A stretch of DNA of 13,330 bases, from the NCBI GenBank assembly GCA_004552155.1, contig SFPF01000104.1:1-13330 (forward strand), read 5' to 3'. The translations under genes and the position numbers were made by a program. The stretch is from Bacteroidales bacterium. GTDB lineage: Bacteria > Bacteroidota > Bacteroidia > Bacteroidales > Bacteroidaceae. Below are positions 1 through 8,081 of the stretch, one piece after another (position 1 is the stretch's first letter; the number at the start of each line of letters is the position of its first letter). Below the pieces are notes generated by a model. The model was not told the origin of the DNA and searched no databases. It saw only the letters and a list, made by a program, of their open reading frames with translations.

Positions 1-83
1 AGCGCCAGCATGGCCAAAAGGACGATATACATGAGATTAATCATCTTTTGGCGCGGAGATACCGGTCTTTTCTTTACTGCCAT
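1..83 (-). CDS. gldM: GldM/PorM, type IX secretion motor subunit (N-terminus only)
   Basis: The start codon is the CAT at 81-83, and 27 codons are present before the window edge. The peptide starts MAVKKRPVSPRQKMINLMY and runs into a hydrophobic stretch. This is the typical GldM opening: a short basic cytoplasmic N-terminus with a PRQKMINLMY-like motif followed by the single TM helix. In the family, GldM pairs with GldL in the inner membrane to form the proton-driven T9SS motor, and its periplasmic domains reach the GldK/GldN ring. It lies 14 bp downstream of gldL on the same strand, so the two are almost certainly cotranscribed. The rest of the gene, and probably gldN, lie to the left of the window. 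Confidence 0.9.
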   Translation of the reverse strand, partial: MAVKKRPVSPRQKMINLMYIVLLAMLA

Positions 84-97
84 TACAGGATGTGGTT

Positions 98-1060
98 TTA
101 ATTATTGTTGGCGGAGTTGCCGGCAGGCTGTGCGCCGCGCATGTTCACCGTGAGTGCCTCTATCATGCGGCCGTAAACGCCGTTGAGTTCTTCGATTTGC
201 TGTGCGAGGCGGTTTGTCTGCTCGTTGATTTGCTCGATGGTGCCCACTTGCAGGCTGATGCCCTTGAGGTGGAGTTCGTACACCTTGTTGATGCCCGTGA
301 GCGTGCGGCTGAGGTTTTCCATTTCCTCGCTGTCGCGCGTGAGTTTCGCGCTCTGTTCGTCCACTTTCGCGAAGGTTTCGGAGAGCAGGCGCAGCTTGTC
401 GATATAGGTCTGCGTGGCTTCCTCCATTTCGGGCGAGAGGGCGGCCTGTGCGCGGCGGAGCAGTTCGTCGTTGGCAGCGCGGATAATGGCGGCCAGGCGT
501 TGTGCCTCGTTTTCGAAGGGTTCGTCGCCCTGCGGCGTGTTGAGCGCGATGGCCTCGCGGGCAGCCTGCACGATGTCGGGCTGCTGCGGCGTTGCTTCTG
601 CGGACGAACCAGTGCCGGCATTGCCCGTTCCAGAGCCGCCGGCCACAATGATAGTGCCGCCGCCTGTGCCGCCGCCGATCACTACGCCGCCGCCTCCGAT
701 GGGCTGACCTTCGGCGCGGTAGGTGTCGCCTTCGCTGTCGGGTTCATTGGTTTCATCATCATCGCTGATGCCCATGCGGTCGGCAATTTCTTCGTCCGTC
801 TCATAGTCGGGCGGGAGTTCCTTGCCCACCTCGTTCTTGTCGAACGGGCGGTCGAAGGCTGCGAGGAAGAACACCACGACCTCCGTGCCCATACCGATGA
901 AGAGCATGAAGTTGCCGCCCGGTATGTGCGTGAGTTTGAAGAGTGCGCCGAGGATAACGATCGATGCGCCCCAGCTATAAGCGTAGTTAAGGAAAGTCTG
1001 TCCCGGCACGCTGTCCATCCAGTGTTGCAGGCGTACCACGATGTTTATTTTCTTGGACAT
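98..1060 (-). CDS. gldL: GldL/PorL, inner-membrane T9SS motor subunit
   Basis: The product is 320 aa. The N-terminus has two TM helices (about residues 25-42 and 50-68) with the family hallmarks NYAYSWGASIVILGALFK, HIPGGN and GMGTEVVVFFLAAFDRP. Glu60 in TM2 matches the conserved membrane glutamate implicated in proton flow in the GldLM motor. The cytoplasmic C-terminal region (about 160-305) is helical and ends in the conserved block around YELHLKGISLQ and ELNGVYGRMIEAL. Residues 120-152 form a low-complexity Gly-rich linker between the acidic post-TM segment and the helical domain. Flavobacterial GldL is shorter (about 215 aa), while the P. gingivalis PorL length (about 309 aa) is close to this one. 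The role (T9SS energisation with GldM) is inferred from the family. Confidence 0.95.
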   Translation of the reverse strand: MSKKINIVVRLQHWMDSVPGQTFLNYAYSWGASIVILGALFKLTHIPGGNFMLFIGMGTEVVVFFLAAFDRPFDKNEVGKELPPDYETDEEIADRMGISDDDETNEPDSEGDTYRAEGQPIGGGGVVIGGGTGGGTIIVAGGSGTGNAGTGSSAEATPQQPDIVQAAREAIALNTPQGDEPFENEAQRLAAIIRAANDELLRRAQAALSPEMEEATQTYIDKLRLLSETFAKVDEQSAKLTRDSEEMENLSRTLTGINKVYELHLKGISLQVGTIEQINEQTNRLAQQIEELNGVYGRMIEALTVNMRGAQPAGNSANNN

Positions 1061-1082
1061 AATGGGTTGAGAATTATTTTTA

Positions 1083-1237
1083 GTAGACGAGTGTACAAGT
1101 AAACGAGTAGACGAGACAGAGAAGTCTTGCTAATTATATTATTATGAGTAACATGTCTTGTTTACTTGTATACTTGTTTACTTGTATACTTGTTTACTTG
1201 TTTACTCGTTTACTCGTATACTTGTTTACTTGTTTAC
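1083..1237. repeat. 8-bp tandem array with inverted counterpart, gldK-gldL spacer
   Basis: Ten back-to-back copies of the octamer TTGTWTAC (two copies have TC in place of TT) fill 1158-1237 exactly. At 1083-1114 there are four units of the complementary form (GTAGACGA, GTGTACAA, GTAAACGA, GTAGACGA). With flanking GACA/TGTC, positions 1083-1118 and 1154-1189 form an imperfect inverted repeat of 36 bp per arm with a 35-nt loop. It lies in the 184-bp gap between gldK (stop at 1245) and gldL (start at 1060), so it would be transcribed as a large hairpin in the T9SS mRNA. No ORF here is credible. The unit counts come directly from the sequence; any function is unknown. Confidence 0.9.
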
Positions 1238-1244
1238 TAATGCC

Positions 1245-2711
1245 TTATTTATTCTTCTTTCGCCCGCTGTTGACGGTGCTGGTAGTAGTGGCTTTGGAGC
1301 GCACGCAGCGGAAACCGATGTAAGAGCGCGGCTGGTTTTGGTATTCCGCCGTGCGCCAAGCCGAGCGGATAACGGAGAAGGGGTCTTTCCACGAGCCGCC
1401 GCGCACGGATTTGCGCTTCAGCAGATAGGGGTCTTCCTTTGCTGCGTTGTAGCGCAGTTCGGGGTTGAGGTCGGCCATGGCCTGCACGCCGGCTTCCGTG
1501 TAGACCGTGCTGGTCCATTCAGCCACGTTGCCCGCCATATCGTAAAGGCCGTTGGAGTTAGCCCCGTAGATGCCAGTGCGCGAGGTGATGAGGTTGCCGT
1601 CCTCGGTGTAGTTGCCCTTGTCGGGCTTGAAGTTGGCAAAGTAGCAGCCCTGCTCGCTCTTAGTTTCGTTGCCCTGCCACGGGAAGGGGTTGCCCTCTTT
1701 GCCGCGTGCGGCATATTCCCACTCTATTTCAGTCGGCAGGCGATAGCGCTGAATGAAGCGCGCCTGCGGCCCCATGCCTTTCAGTAAGTATTCCGTGCGC
1801 CAAGCGCAGAAGGCCTGCGCCTGCTCCCACGTAACGCCCACAACGGGGTAGTCGTTGTAGACGGCCGAAGAGAAGTAGAGCTTCATGTAAGGTTCGTTGT
1901 TGGCGTTGGGGAAATCGTTTACCCAGCACGTGGTGTCGGGATAGACGCGCACGATATAGGTGTTGAGGAAATCGTAGAGCGAGGTGAGCGGACGCTCGAT
2001 GGTTTGGCGCACAATCTCGCCGTTCTCGTCCACGTAGGCCGTGTCTTTGGAAATCATCACCACCTCGTCGGGGTCGGCGGGGCGGTCGGTGTTGAGGCTG
2101 CGCTCCTTCGGGTCGAGGCGGTACTTGCGCAGAGCCGCCTTTTCATAGTCGAACACCTCGTAACGATAAATCATCTGCTTGGCGTCGAGCATCTTCGTGC
2201 CGTCGATGGGGTGGGTAATATAGACGCTGTTGATGGCACGCTCCTGGTCTTCCGTAGGCTTGCGCCAGGGAATGGGTTTCGTCCAATTGAGGTGGGGCTT
2301 CACCGGCTCGCCGTAGCGGTCAACCTCGATTTTGTAGGTTTCGTCGCCGCCGTAAGAGGGGTCGGCAAGGCGTTCGCGGATGATGCTGTCGCGCACCCAC
2401 TCCACAAACTGGCGGTACATGGAGTTAGTCACTTCCGACTGGTCCATCCAGAAACCGTCCACGGAGATTTCCTTCGACGGCGTTGCCGTACCCCAAAGCG
2501 TATCGGGCTCTTCGAGGCCCACTTTGAGGAAACCGCGCTTTATTTCCACCATACCGTAGGGGGCGGGCTCTGTAAACGAGGTCGCCCTGCTGCCCGTCAC
2601 CTCGCCGCCGTTTTGCATGGCCCGGCTGTTGCCCATGCAGGCAGCGAGCAACAGGCAGCAGGCTGCCGGCAAGAGCAGCTTCAATGTATGAATGCTAAAA
2701 GAATGTCTCAT
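1245..2711 (-). CDS. gldK: GldK/PorK, T9SS ring lipoprotein with formylglycine-generating-enzyme-like fold
   Basis: The product is 488 aa. It begins with a lipoprotein signal peptide and a lipobox L22-A23-A24-C25, so Cys25 should be lipidated. The FGE-sulfatase/SUMF1-like domain is clear. It opens around residue 53 (MVEIKRGFLKVG), then FWMDQSEVTN (88-97), VVGVTWEQAQAFCAWR (290-305), YRLPTEIEWEYAARG (323-337), NGLYDMAGNVAEW (387-399), and VRGGSW...IGFRCVR near the C-terminus. About 150 residues inserted between the first and second blocks are usual for GldK. In the family GldK is a structural lipoprotein that forms the periplasmic ring with GldN under the outer membrane, not a known enzyme. 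The neighbours (porP upstream, gldL and gldM downstream) match the canonical T9SS order. Confidence 0.95.
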   Translation of the reverse strand: MRHSFSIHTLKLLLPAACCLLLAACMGNSRAMQNGGEVTGSRATSFTEPAPYGMVEIKRGFLKVGLEEPDTLWGTATPSKEISVDGFWMDQSEVTNSMYRQFVEWVRDSIIRERLADPSYGGDETYKIEVDRYGEPVKPHLNWTKPIPWRKPTEDQERAINSVYITHPIDGTKMLDAKQMIYRYEVFDYEKAALRKYRLDPKERSLNTDRPADPDEVVMISKDTAYVDENGEIVRQTIERPLTSLYDFLNTYIVRVYPDTTCWVNDFPNANNEPYMKLYFSSAVYNDYPVVGVTWEQAQAFCAWRTEYLLKGMGPQARFIQRYRLPTEIEWEYAARGKEGNPFPWQGNETKSEQGCYFANFKPDKGNYTEDGNLITSRTGIYGANSNGLYDMAGNVAEWTSTVYTEAGVQAMADLNPELRYNAAKEDPYLLKRKSVRGGSWKDPFSVIRSAWRTAEYQNQPRSYIGFRCVRSKATTTSTVNSGRKKNK

Positions 2712-2750
2712 TATTTATATTGTATTGTTTTTATTCGTAGTTGCTCACGA

Positions 2751-2817
2751 GTAGGGGCGTTTTGTAAAACGCCCGAAAAAGGTTGTGTAAGGCGGGCGTT
2801 TTGCAAAACGCCCCTAC
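2751..2817. repeat. BIME-like pair of REP palindromes with GTAG tetranucleotides
   Basis: Two inverted copies of one element lie 19 bp apart. The first, 2751-2774, is GTAG followed by GGGCGTTTTGTAAAACGCCC. The second, 2794-2817, is its reverse complement with a single change (TGCA instead of TGTA at the centre) and ends in CTAC. A GTAG tetranucleotide beside a GC-capped palindrome, arranged head to head, is the layout of REP/BIME elements moved by RAYT (REP-associated tyrosine) transposases. No RAYT gene is in the window. On the minus strand the second copy starts at the G of the porP TAG stop. It may act as an mRNA-stabilising or terminating hairpin between porP and gldK (inference). Confidence 0.85.
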
Positions 2818-3776
2818 TACAGATAGCGCACGCTGCGGTGCAGGTTCTTGCCCTTCTTGCCAAGGTCGAGGTCGAGGCGATAGCCGAGAGTAATCTCGTG
2901 CTGCCCCGCGCCGAAAGTCATGCCTGAGGTGTTGGCCTCGTAAGAATAACTTAAATCCACGCCGTGGAACATGCCGCCGACGAGGAAAGTGACAGAATGG
3001 AGCGGGCTGTAGCCCACGCCGCCGTAAATCCTGTTGCGCTCCTTGGCGTAGCGCAGCAGCGCGGTGATGTCGCTGCGGAAGTTCACGCCGTCGTAGCGCA
3101 ATAACACAGAGGGTGCTATGTAAAAGAACGGATTTTTGGTGCGAATATTGTATCCCGCCGTAAAATTATACACCGATTTTACTTTATACTCGTTTGTTTC
3201 GCCCATATAAATAGTCGGTGCGGTGACGTGCTGCATCGCCACTCCGGCGTACCAGCGCTTGTGTGTGTAGAAAAGCCCGACGGAGGCGTCGAACTTGGAA
3301 CCCGAGAGGTCTGTGTTGGGAAATGCCGGGTCGTTGGCATCGTTGAGGTCCACCTTAGAGCCGTTAATCGACTCGTTGAGCATGTCCACTTCCGCGCCGA
3401 TGCCCAAGTGCCCGCCCCAAAGTTTGAAGTGGAAGGCGTATTGCAGGCTGAAGCGCTTGTGCGAGAAGAGGCCGAACTCATCGTTTTGGAAGAGCACGCC
3501 CACGCCGTGGCGCGTCTTTTTTATGGCAAACGCCATGTCCGCCCCGGCGTACATCGTGCTGCCCGCGTCCTCGTAGCCCATGGCGTGCGTTTGGAGGGCG
3601 GCGGTGATGTTGAGCTGCGGCGTGCGCCCTGCGGCGGCGGGGTTGAACTGCGTCTCCATCTGCCAGTAGTGCACAAACGAGGGGTCCTGCTGCGCCCGCA
3701 GCACGGCAAGTCCGCCTGCCGCCCACAGCAGGAGCGTCAGAAGAGAAAGGCGAAAAAGATGTTTGGAACTATACAT
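2817..3776 (-). CDS. porP: PorP/SprF family outer-membrane protein of the T9SS
   Basis: The product is 319 aa, with a signal peptide (hydrophobic to about residue 24, probable cleavage after Ala28 in VLRA-QQDP). The mature start QQDPSFVHYW...QFNPAAAGR is the signature of the PorP/SprF family. The rest alternates in the way of an outer-membrane beta-barrel, including GHLGIGAEVDML, WYAGVAMQHVTAP and the C-terminal EITLGYRLDLDLG. Family members help T9SS function or anchor and help export surface adhesins. Its position directly before gldK matches the porP-porK-porL-porM order of P. gingivalis. It starts 30 bp after the deacetylase stop. The last base of a REP element overlaps its stop codon. 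Confidence 0.93.
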   Translation of the reverse strand: MYSSKHLFRLSLLTLLLWAAGGLAVLRAQQDPSFVHYWQMETQFNPAAAGRTPQLNITAALQTHAMGYEDAGSTMYAGADMAFAIKKTRHGVGVLFQNDEFGLFSHKRFSLQYAFHFKLWGGHLGIGAEVDMLNESINGSKVDLNDANDPAFPNTDLSGSKFDASVGLFYTHKRWYAGVAMQHVTAPTIYMGETNEYKVKSVYNFTAGYNIRTKNPFFYIAPSVLLRYDGVNFRSDITALLRYAKERNRIYGGVGYSPLHSVTFLVGGMFHGVDLSYSYEANTSGMTFGAGQHEITLGYRLDLDLGKKGKNLHRSVRYL

Positions 3777-3806
3777 TAATATATATAGGCGGGCGAAGGA
3801 GAAAAT

Positions 3807-4283
3807 TCAGTCGAACACTTTGAACGCATACCCCTGCGAGCGTAGCCACTCGATGGCGCGGGGCAGGGCGTAGGTGAGCTTCTCGTAACTTTTCACGGAG
3901 TCGTGGAACGTGATGATGCTGCCCGGGCGGGCGTAGCGGCGCACGTTGAGCAGCACGTCGCGCCCGTTGAGGCGCTTGGAATAGTCGCGCGTCACGAGGT
4001 CCCACATCACCACGCGGTATTTCTCTTTCACGAGAATATATTGCCCCCACTTCATCCAGCCATGCGGCGGTCGGAAAAGGTCGGTGTTGCGCACGTTGTC
4101 GCCCACCATGAAGAACGTAGCCTTGATGCCGTAGTGGTCAAGGACATCGAGCACCCACGGCGTTACCTCGGGAATGGGGCCGTCGTCGAAGGTGAGATAT
4201 ACGGCGCGCTCCTTTCTATCCATGCGCCAGAGGGCTTGGGGATAGAGCCATCGGAGGAATATGGCGGGCTGCTCGATGATCAT
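3807..4283 (-). CDS. NodB-type polysaccharide deacetylase with an internal in-frame deletion
   Basis: The 158-aa product has a carbohydrate esterase family 4 (NodB) fold in part. Motif 1 is TFDDGP (D33, D34), motif 3 is RPPHG (71-75), motif 4 resembles MWDLVTRD (93-100) and motif 5 is IITFHDS (123-129, His127). Motif 2, the HxxxH pair that completes the metal site, is absent: the sequence passes directly from FFMVGDNVR (57-65) to NTDLFRPPHG. Relatives normally carry about 40-50 residues here and are about 200 aa long. The frame stays open across the junction near 4086-4090. Without the two His ligands, catalysis is unlikely. It starts 21 bp after the DUF2723 stop and is followed 30 bp later by porP, suggesting one transcript. 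An assembly deletion is an alternative explanation. Confidence 0.8.
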   Translation of the reverse strand: MIIEQPAIFLRWLYPQALWRMDRKERAVYLTFDDGPIPEVTPWVLDVLDHYGIKATFFMVGDNVRNTDLFRPPHGWMKWGQYILVKEKYRVVMWDLVTRDYSKRLNGRDVLLNVRRYARPGSIITFHDSVKSYEKLTYALPRAIEWLRSQGYAFKVFD

Positions 4284-4304
4284 CTCTACGTTCTCTTTGT
4301 TCTG

Positions 4305-7300
4305 TTATTCGCCGTAGTCTTGCATCTGCTCCATATATAGATTTGCCGCCGTGGTGCCCACTGGCGTATCGAGCAGTTTTTGGTATTCGGCTTCGTAATG
4401 CTTCATATCTTTCGACTCTGCCATGTTGAGCACTTGCAGGTTGCTTATAAGGCCTCGGAACAGATAGTAGGCGGTGCGTACGTAAGTGCGCTGCCGTTCG
4501 GGCGAAAGCGAGTTGAGGTAAGCGAAATATTGGAAATCGTATTTCAGCACGTCCTTGCACACGCGCTCTGCTTCCTTCTTCTCTCCCACTTGATACCACA
4601 GATAGGCAATGTCTTCATCGTCGTATTCGTAGGGGATATTTTCTGCAGGCAGTTCCTCCTTGCATTTGCGCAGTACATTGCGCGCCTTTTCGGTCTCGCC
4701 CTTATCGAGCAGCGATTTGGCGAGGAGGCAGAGCATGCGGCGGTGCGTCTGGCACATGCGCATCACGGTTTCGTCGAGGTAGATGCCCTTCGCCTTGACG
4801 TTGCCGAAGGCGAAGCGCTTCATCATGTTGTCGTACATCTTGTCGGCATCTACGGTGCGCATCGTGCCGAAGTTGAACGGCGTGATGCGGTAGGCAAGTC
4901 CTTCGAGCACGAGGAAGTTTTCGAGGCCGGCGTAGTTGTTCGGACCGAGCGTGACGCTCATATACATCGGGCGCTTCCAGTTGGTGCGGGCGAGCATTTC
5001 GTAAATCATGATGTCCACGCGATACAGTCCGCGCTGCCTTTCGTAGGCCTTTTTGAGGGAGATCTGCATCTTGTCGGGGATAGAGTCGCCGGGGATCATC
5101 ATGCCCGAGCGGCGCACCGCCTCTTTGTCCACGGTAAGCACAAGGCTGTCGGTGGGGAAATAGCCGCCCTCGGGACGCGCCACGAAATGGTCGAGCACGT
5201 AACTGAGTTCGTAGGGGTCGACCGTCGGATCTTTTTTCTTTATCTCTTCGAGAATGCTTTTATCTTCGGGGCGGATGGGGTAGAACGTGTGCTTGCCGTC
5301 TTCGGGGCGGATGGGGTAGAACGTGTGCTTGCCGTTGTCTACGTAGCAGAGCCTCGGCCACGTGATGGGCAGCGCGGGCGAATCGTAGGCGGGACGCAGC
5401 ATTTGATCGGTGTACCAGTCGGTTTGCAGGTACGAGAGGTTGCACACGCGGGCATCCGTGCGGTTGCCTTCCGTTTCCTGATTGTACCAGAGGGGGAAGG
5501 TGTCGTTGTCGCCGTTGGTAAAGATGATGGGCTTGCCGTCGTCGGGCAGCGTGTTCAGGTAGTTGAGTCCGAAGTCGCGGCAGGCGTAGCGGTCGGAGCG
5601 GTCGTGGTCGTCCCACGTTTGGCTTACCATCTGCAGCGGCACGAGAATGCCGATGACGGAAGCCACAGCGACTGCCACTGGCTGCTTTTTCAGCAGGCGG
5701 CCCAGCCAGTCGGCGATGGCTGCAACGCCGAGACCAATCCAAATGGCGAAGGCATAGAACGAACCCGCGTAAGCATAGTCGCGTTCGCGCGGCTGCTGCG
5801 GCGTTTGGTTCAAGTAGAGCACGATGGCCAAGCCCGTCATGAAGAAGAGGAAGAACACTACCCAGAATTGCCTGATGCCGCGATCGCCTTTGTAGGCTTG
5901 CCAGAAAAGGCCAAGCAGGCCGAGGAGTAGCGGGAGGCAGTAGAACACGTTGTGTCCCTTATTCTCTTTAAGCACGTCTGGTCCAGTTGCCGTGCTCGAG
6001 TTCGCCGTTGCCCTGAATGTCGTTCTGCCTGCCGGCAAAGTTCCACATGAAGTAGCGCCAGTACATGAAGTTCACTTGATACGACAGGAAGAAGCGCAGA
6101 TTGGCGCCCTGCGTGGGTATTTCGCCGGGATAGTCATAGCCGTCGGGGGTGCGGAACGTCACCTGCTTCATCGGCACGCCGCCCAACCAGTCGTCATAGG
6201 CTTGCGCGTGGTTAGCGGAATAGATGCGCGGGAAGAGCATCGTCAGGGCACTGGGATAAGTAAGCCCTGTGGTTTCCGATACCGTCTCGTAACTGTCTTT
6301 TTCGTCGGCCGAAGCCTTTTCCTTGCGCTGTATGCGCTCGCCTTTCTCATAGCCAATGGCATCGGCCGCCAAGGCCTGTTCCTGAGAGTTGTAGGCTTCG
6401 CCCATAAAGAGCGGGCGGCTGCCGTATTGCTCGCGGCCGAGGTAGGTGCCGAGGGTGAAGATGTCTTCGGGCGAGTTTTGGTCCATCGGCGTGTTCTGCG
6501 TGGAGCGGATCACGATGACGGCATACGAGGAGTAGCCTATCATCAGCATCAGCATGCAGAGCAGCGAGGTGTTGAGGAAACGCTTGCGCAGCAGGTAGTT
6601 GCCCTCCTTGTCCTTCATATTCAGCACAAACACAAGCGCACCGAGTACAACGATACCGATCACGATGGCGCTGCCGCCGTGGCCGTAGAAAGGTATGCCG
6701 AGCAGGGCGACGGAGAGTGTGTAGAGCACGATGGAGCGTTTGCGGTCTTTCTTCGTGGTGCTCCAAATAGCGGTGAGCACTACGCCGATCAGCACGAGTA
6801 GGTATACCACCATGCCTGTGTTGAACGGCAAGCCGAGGGTATTCACGAAGAACAGCTCGAACCAGCCGCCCACCTTCACGATGCCGGGCACTACGCCGTA
6901 GAGCACGGCAGCCACGAGCACCATCGAAACGCCGAGGGCGATGAGCGAGCCGCGCAGGCCGGCCTTGGGCGATTTTTTATAATAATATACCAAGGCGATG
7001 GCGGGCAGGCAGAGCAGGTTGAGCAGGTGTACGCCGATGCTAAGTCCAGTGAGGTAGAAAATCAGTACGAGCCAGCGGTCGGAGTGGGGCTCGTCGGCAT
7101 GGTCCTCCCATTTCAAAATCAGCCAGAACACCAAGGCGGTGAACATCGAGGAGTAGGCATAAACTTCACCCTCGACGGCCGAGAACCAGAACGTGTCGCT
7201 CCACGTGTAAGCCAGCGCGCCCGTCAGGCCGCACGCCATTATTAATATTGTCTGCGTCCAGGTGGTGACGATGCCGTCGGTGCAGATGAGTTTGCGCGCG

Positions 7301-7599
7301 AGGTGCGTGATGCTCCAGAAGAGGAAGAGGATACACATGGCCGAAAGCAGTGCCGACATGATGTTCACGCAGTAGGCCACCTTGGCGGGGTCGTCGGTGA
7401 ATTGCGAGAAAAGGTTGCCCGTCAGCATGAAGAAAGGTGCTCCGGGGGGATGCCCCACTTCGAGTTTGAAGGCCGTGGTGATGAACTCGGGACAGTCCCA
7501 AAAGCTTGCGGTAGGCTCAACGGTGCTGCAATACGTAAAGGCAGCCACGAGGAAGGCGAGCCAGCCGGTAAGGTTGTTTACAAGTTGAAATCTCTTCAT
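4305..7599 (-). pseudogene. DUF2723 (TMEM260-like) polytopic membrane protein, broken by a frameshifting deletion
   Basis: Two reading frames together make one protein of about 1,100 aa. The N-terminal frame starts at ATG 7597-7599 (MKRFQLVNNLTGW) and stops at 5968. It holds many TM helices and the DUF2723 hallmark TVEPTASFWDCPEF (26-39) followed by GHPPGAP. The C-terminal frame becomes meaningful at about 5981 (DVLKENKGHNVFYCLP), carries more TM helices and NQTPQQPRERDYAYAGSFYAF, then a soluble TPR-like tail ending at 4305. At 5976-5985 the frame changes: EHGNW should be followed by a loop of about 20 residues (an IPFIDNARLG-like region) before the KENKGHN block, and it is missing. DUF2723 is related to TMEM260, a protein O-mannosyltransferase, so a role in O-glycosylation is a family-based inference. 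I cannot tell a real pseudogene from a sequencing or assembly error. Confidence 0.85.
5263..5334 (-). repeat. Perfect 36-bp tandem duplication inside the DUF2723 gene
   Basis: Positions 5263-5298 and 5299-5334 are identical, base for base. In the protein they give GKHTFYPIRPED twice in succession. The duplication is in frame and lies in the soluble part after the TM region. Relatives, as I remember them, have a single copy. Perfect identity implies a recent event or an assembly artefact. Confidence 0.9.
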
Positions 7600-7661
7600 T
7601 ATTTTGAATAAAGCTGTTGCGGAAATCATGCCTTGCTGCGGAGCAAGATGCACACTAACTT

Positions 7662-7670
7662 GCAAAATTA
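7662..7670 (-). promoter_or_regulatory. Bacteroidota -7 promoter box for the DUF2723-led operon
   Basis: On the minus strand this reads TAATTTTGC, a match to the Bacteroidota sigma-ABfr -7 consensus TAnnTTTG. It lies about 63 bp before the DUF2723 start codon. I see no good TTTG at -33. A small perfect hairpin (CTTGCT/AGCAAG, 7632-7647) would lie in the 5' UTR. Transcription from here could read through into porP and the T9SS genes. Confidence 0.5.
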
Positions 7671-7767
7671 TGGATAAAATCGCAAGCGCGGGGTGCGCGG
7701 CGGCGTTTTTTTTGCATTTCCTTATAAGATAAGCGGCTTAACGCCCGAAAATCGCCCAAACTTTTCC

Positions 7768-7775
7768 TAACTTTG
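7768..7775 (+). promoter_or_regulatory. -7 promoter box for the DEAD-box helicase
   Basis: TAACTTTG matches the Bacteroidota -7 consensus TAnnTTTG. There is no convincing -33 TTTG at the usual 19-21 bp upstream. If used, transcription would begin near 7782 and give a leader of about 300 nt before the helicase start. Confidence 0.5.
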
Positions 7776-7849
7776 CAGGGCAAATGCTCTAATTTTATTG
7801 TGAAGGATAAAGAGTTCCTGCCTGCGGTGGAGCGTTGTCCTATGGCGTA

Positions 7850-7980
7850 GTGCCTTCCAGGCACATCGGCCTCAATGCGCCTGACCGAGGACTTCGTCCC
7901 CGGTTACTGTCGCTTCGCTCCGTAGTGTCTCTTCTGCGAGATTTTCGGCTGCACTCGGCAATTCAAGTAGACTTGATTGC
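7850..7980 (+). promoter_or_regulatory. Hairpin-rich 5' leader of the DEAD-box helicase gene
   Basis: Three stem-loops follow one another. 7850-7864 is GTGCC-TTCCA-GGCAC. 7884-7904 is ACCGAGGAC-TTC-GTCCCCGGT with one mismatch. 7958-7980 pairs GCAATTCAAGT with ACTTGATTGC around an AG loop with one bulged T. All are in the expected 5' UTR of an RNA helicase. In E. coli the cold-induced helicase gene csdA has a long leader, so a cold-shock or autoregulatory leader is possible, but this is inference. The third hairpin and its flanks could instead be a dispersed repeat. Confidence 0.4.
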
Positions 7981-8081
7981 TCTCGTTTGCACGAAAATTC
8001 CAGACACTTTTAGCGTAATCGTTCGCATTGCTTCTTGAAACGGTCTTGTTCTTCACGCTCATTATTTATTATTTCCCCACA

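Larger units (their letters stand above)
7671..8081. other. Divergent intergenic region between DUF2723 and the DEAD-box helicase
   Basis: About 480 bp separate the two start codons (7599 and 8082). The part next to DUF2723 is AT-rich with a T8 run near 7706-7713. The middle has the plus-strand -7 box. The remaining 300 bp are hairpin-rich and look non-coding. Short ORFs here have no recognisable protein features. I find no tRNA or other RNA gene that I recognise. Confidence 0.6.

Noticed and set aside
1158..1237. CRISPR array
   Set aside because: Units are 8 bp with no spacers, and no cas genes are near.
1158..1787. Plus-strand frame beginning in the octamer array
   Set aside because: Its N-terminus is only translated repeat (LVYLYTCLLVYS-like) and the rest is antisense to gldK.
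4380..5930. 516-aa plus-strand open frame across the DUF2723 gene
   Set aside because: Antisense shadow. It repeats the 36-bp duplication as a meaningless peptide, and no family features are visible.
7835..8038. 67-aa plus-strand ORF upstream of the helicase
   Set aside because: It lies across the leader hairpins, lacks domain or codon signals, and probably reads a non-coding or repeat region.
8028..8081. Upstream TTG start of the helicase at 8028
   Set aside because: It adds 18 hydrophobic residues not found in the family. The TTG at 8082 gives the usual MKTFEELG start.
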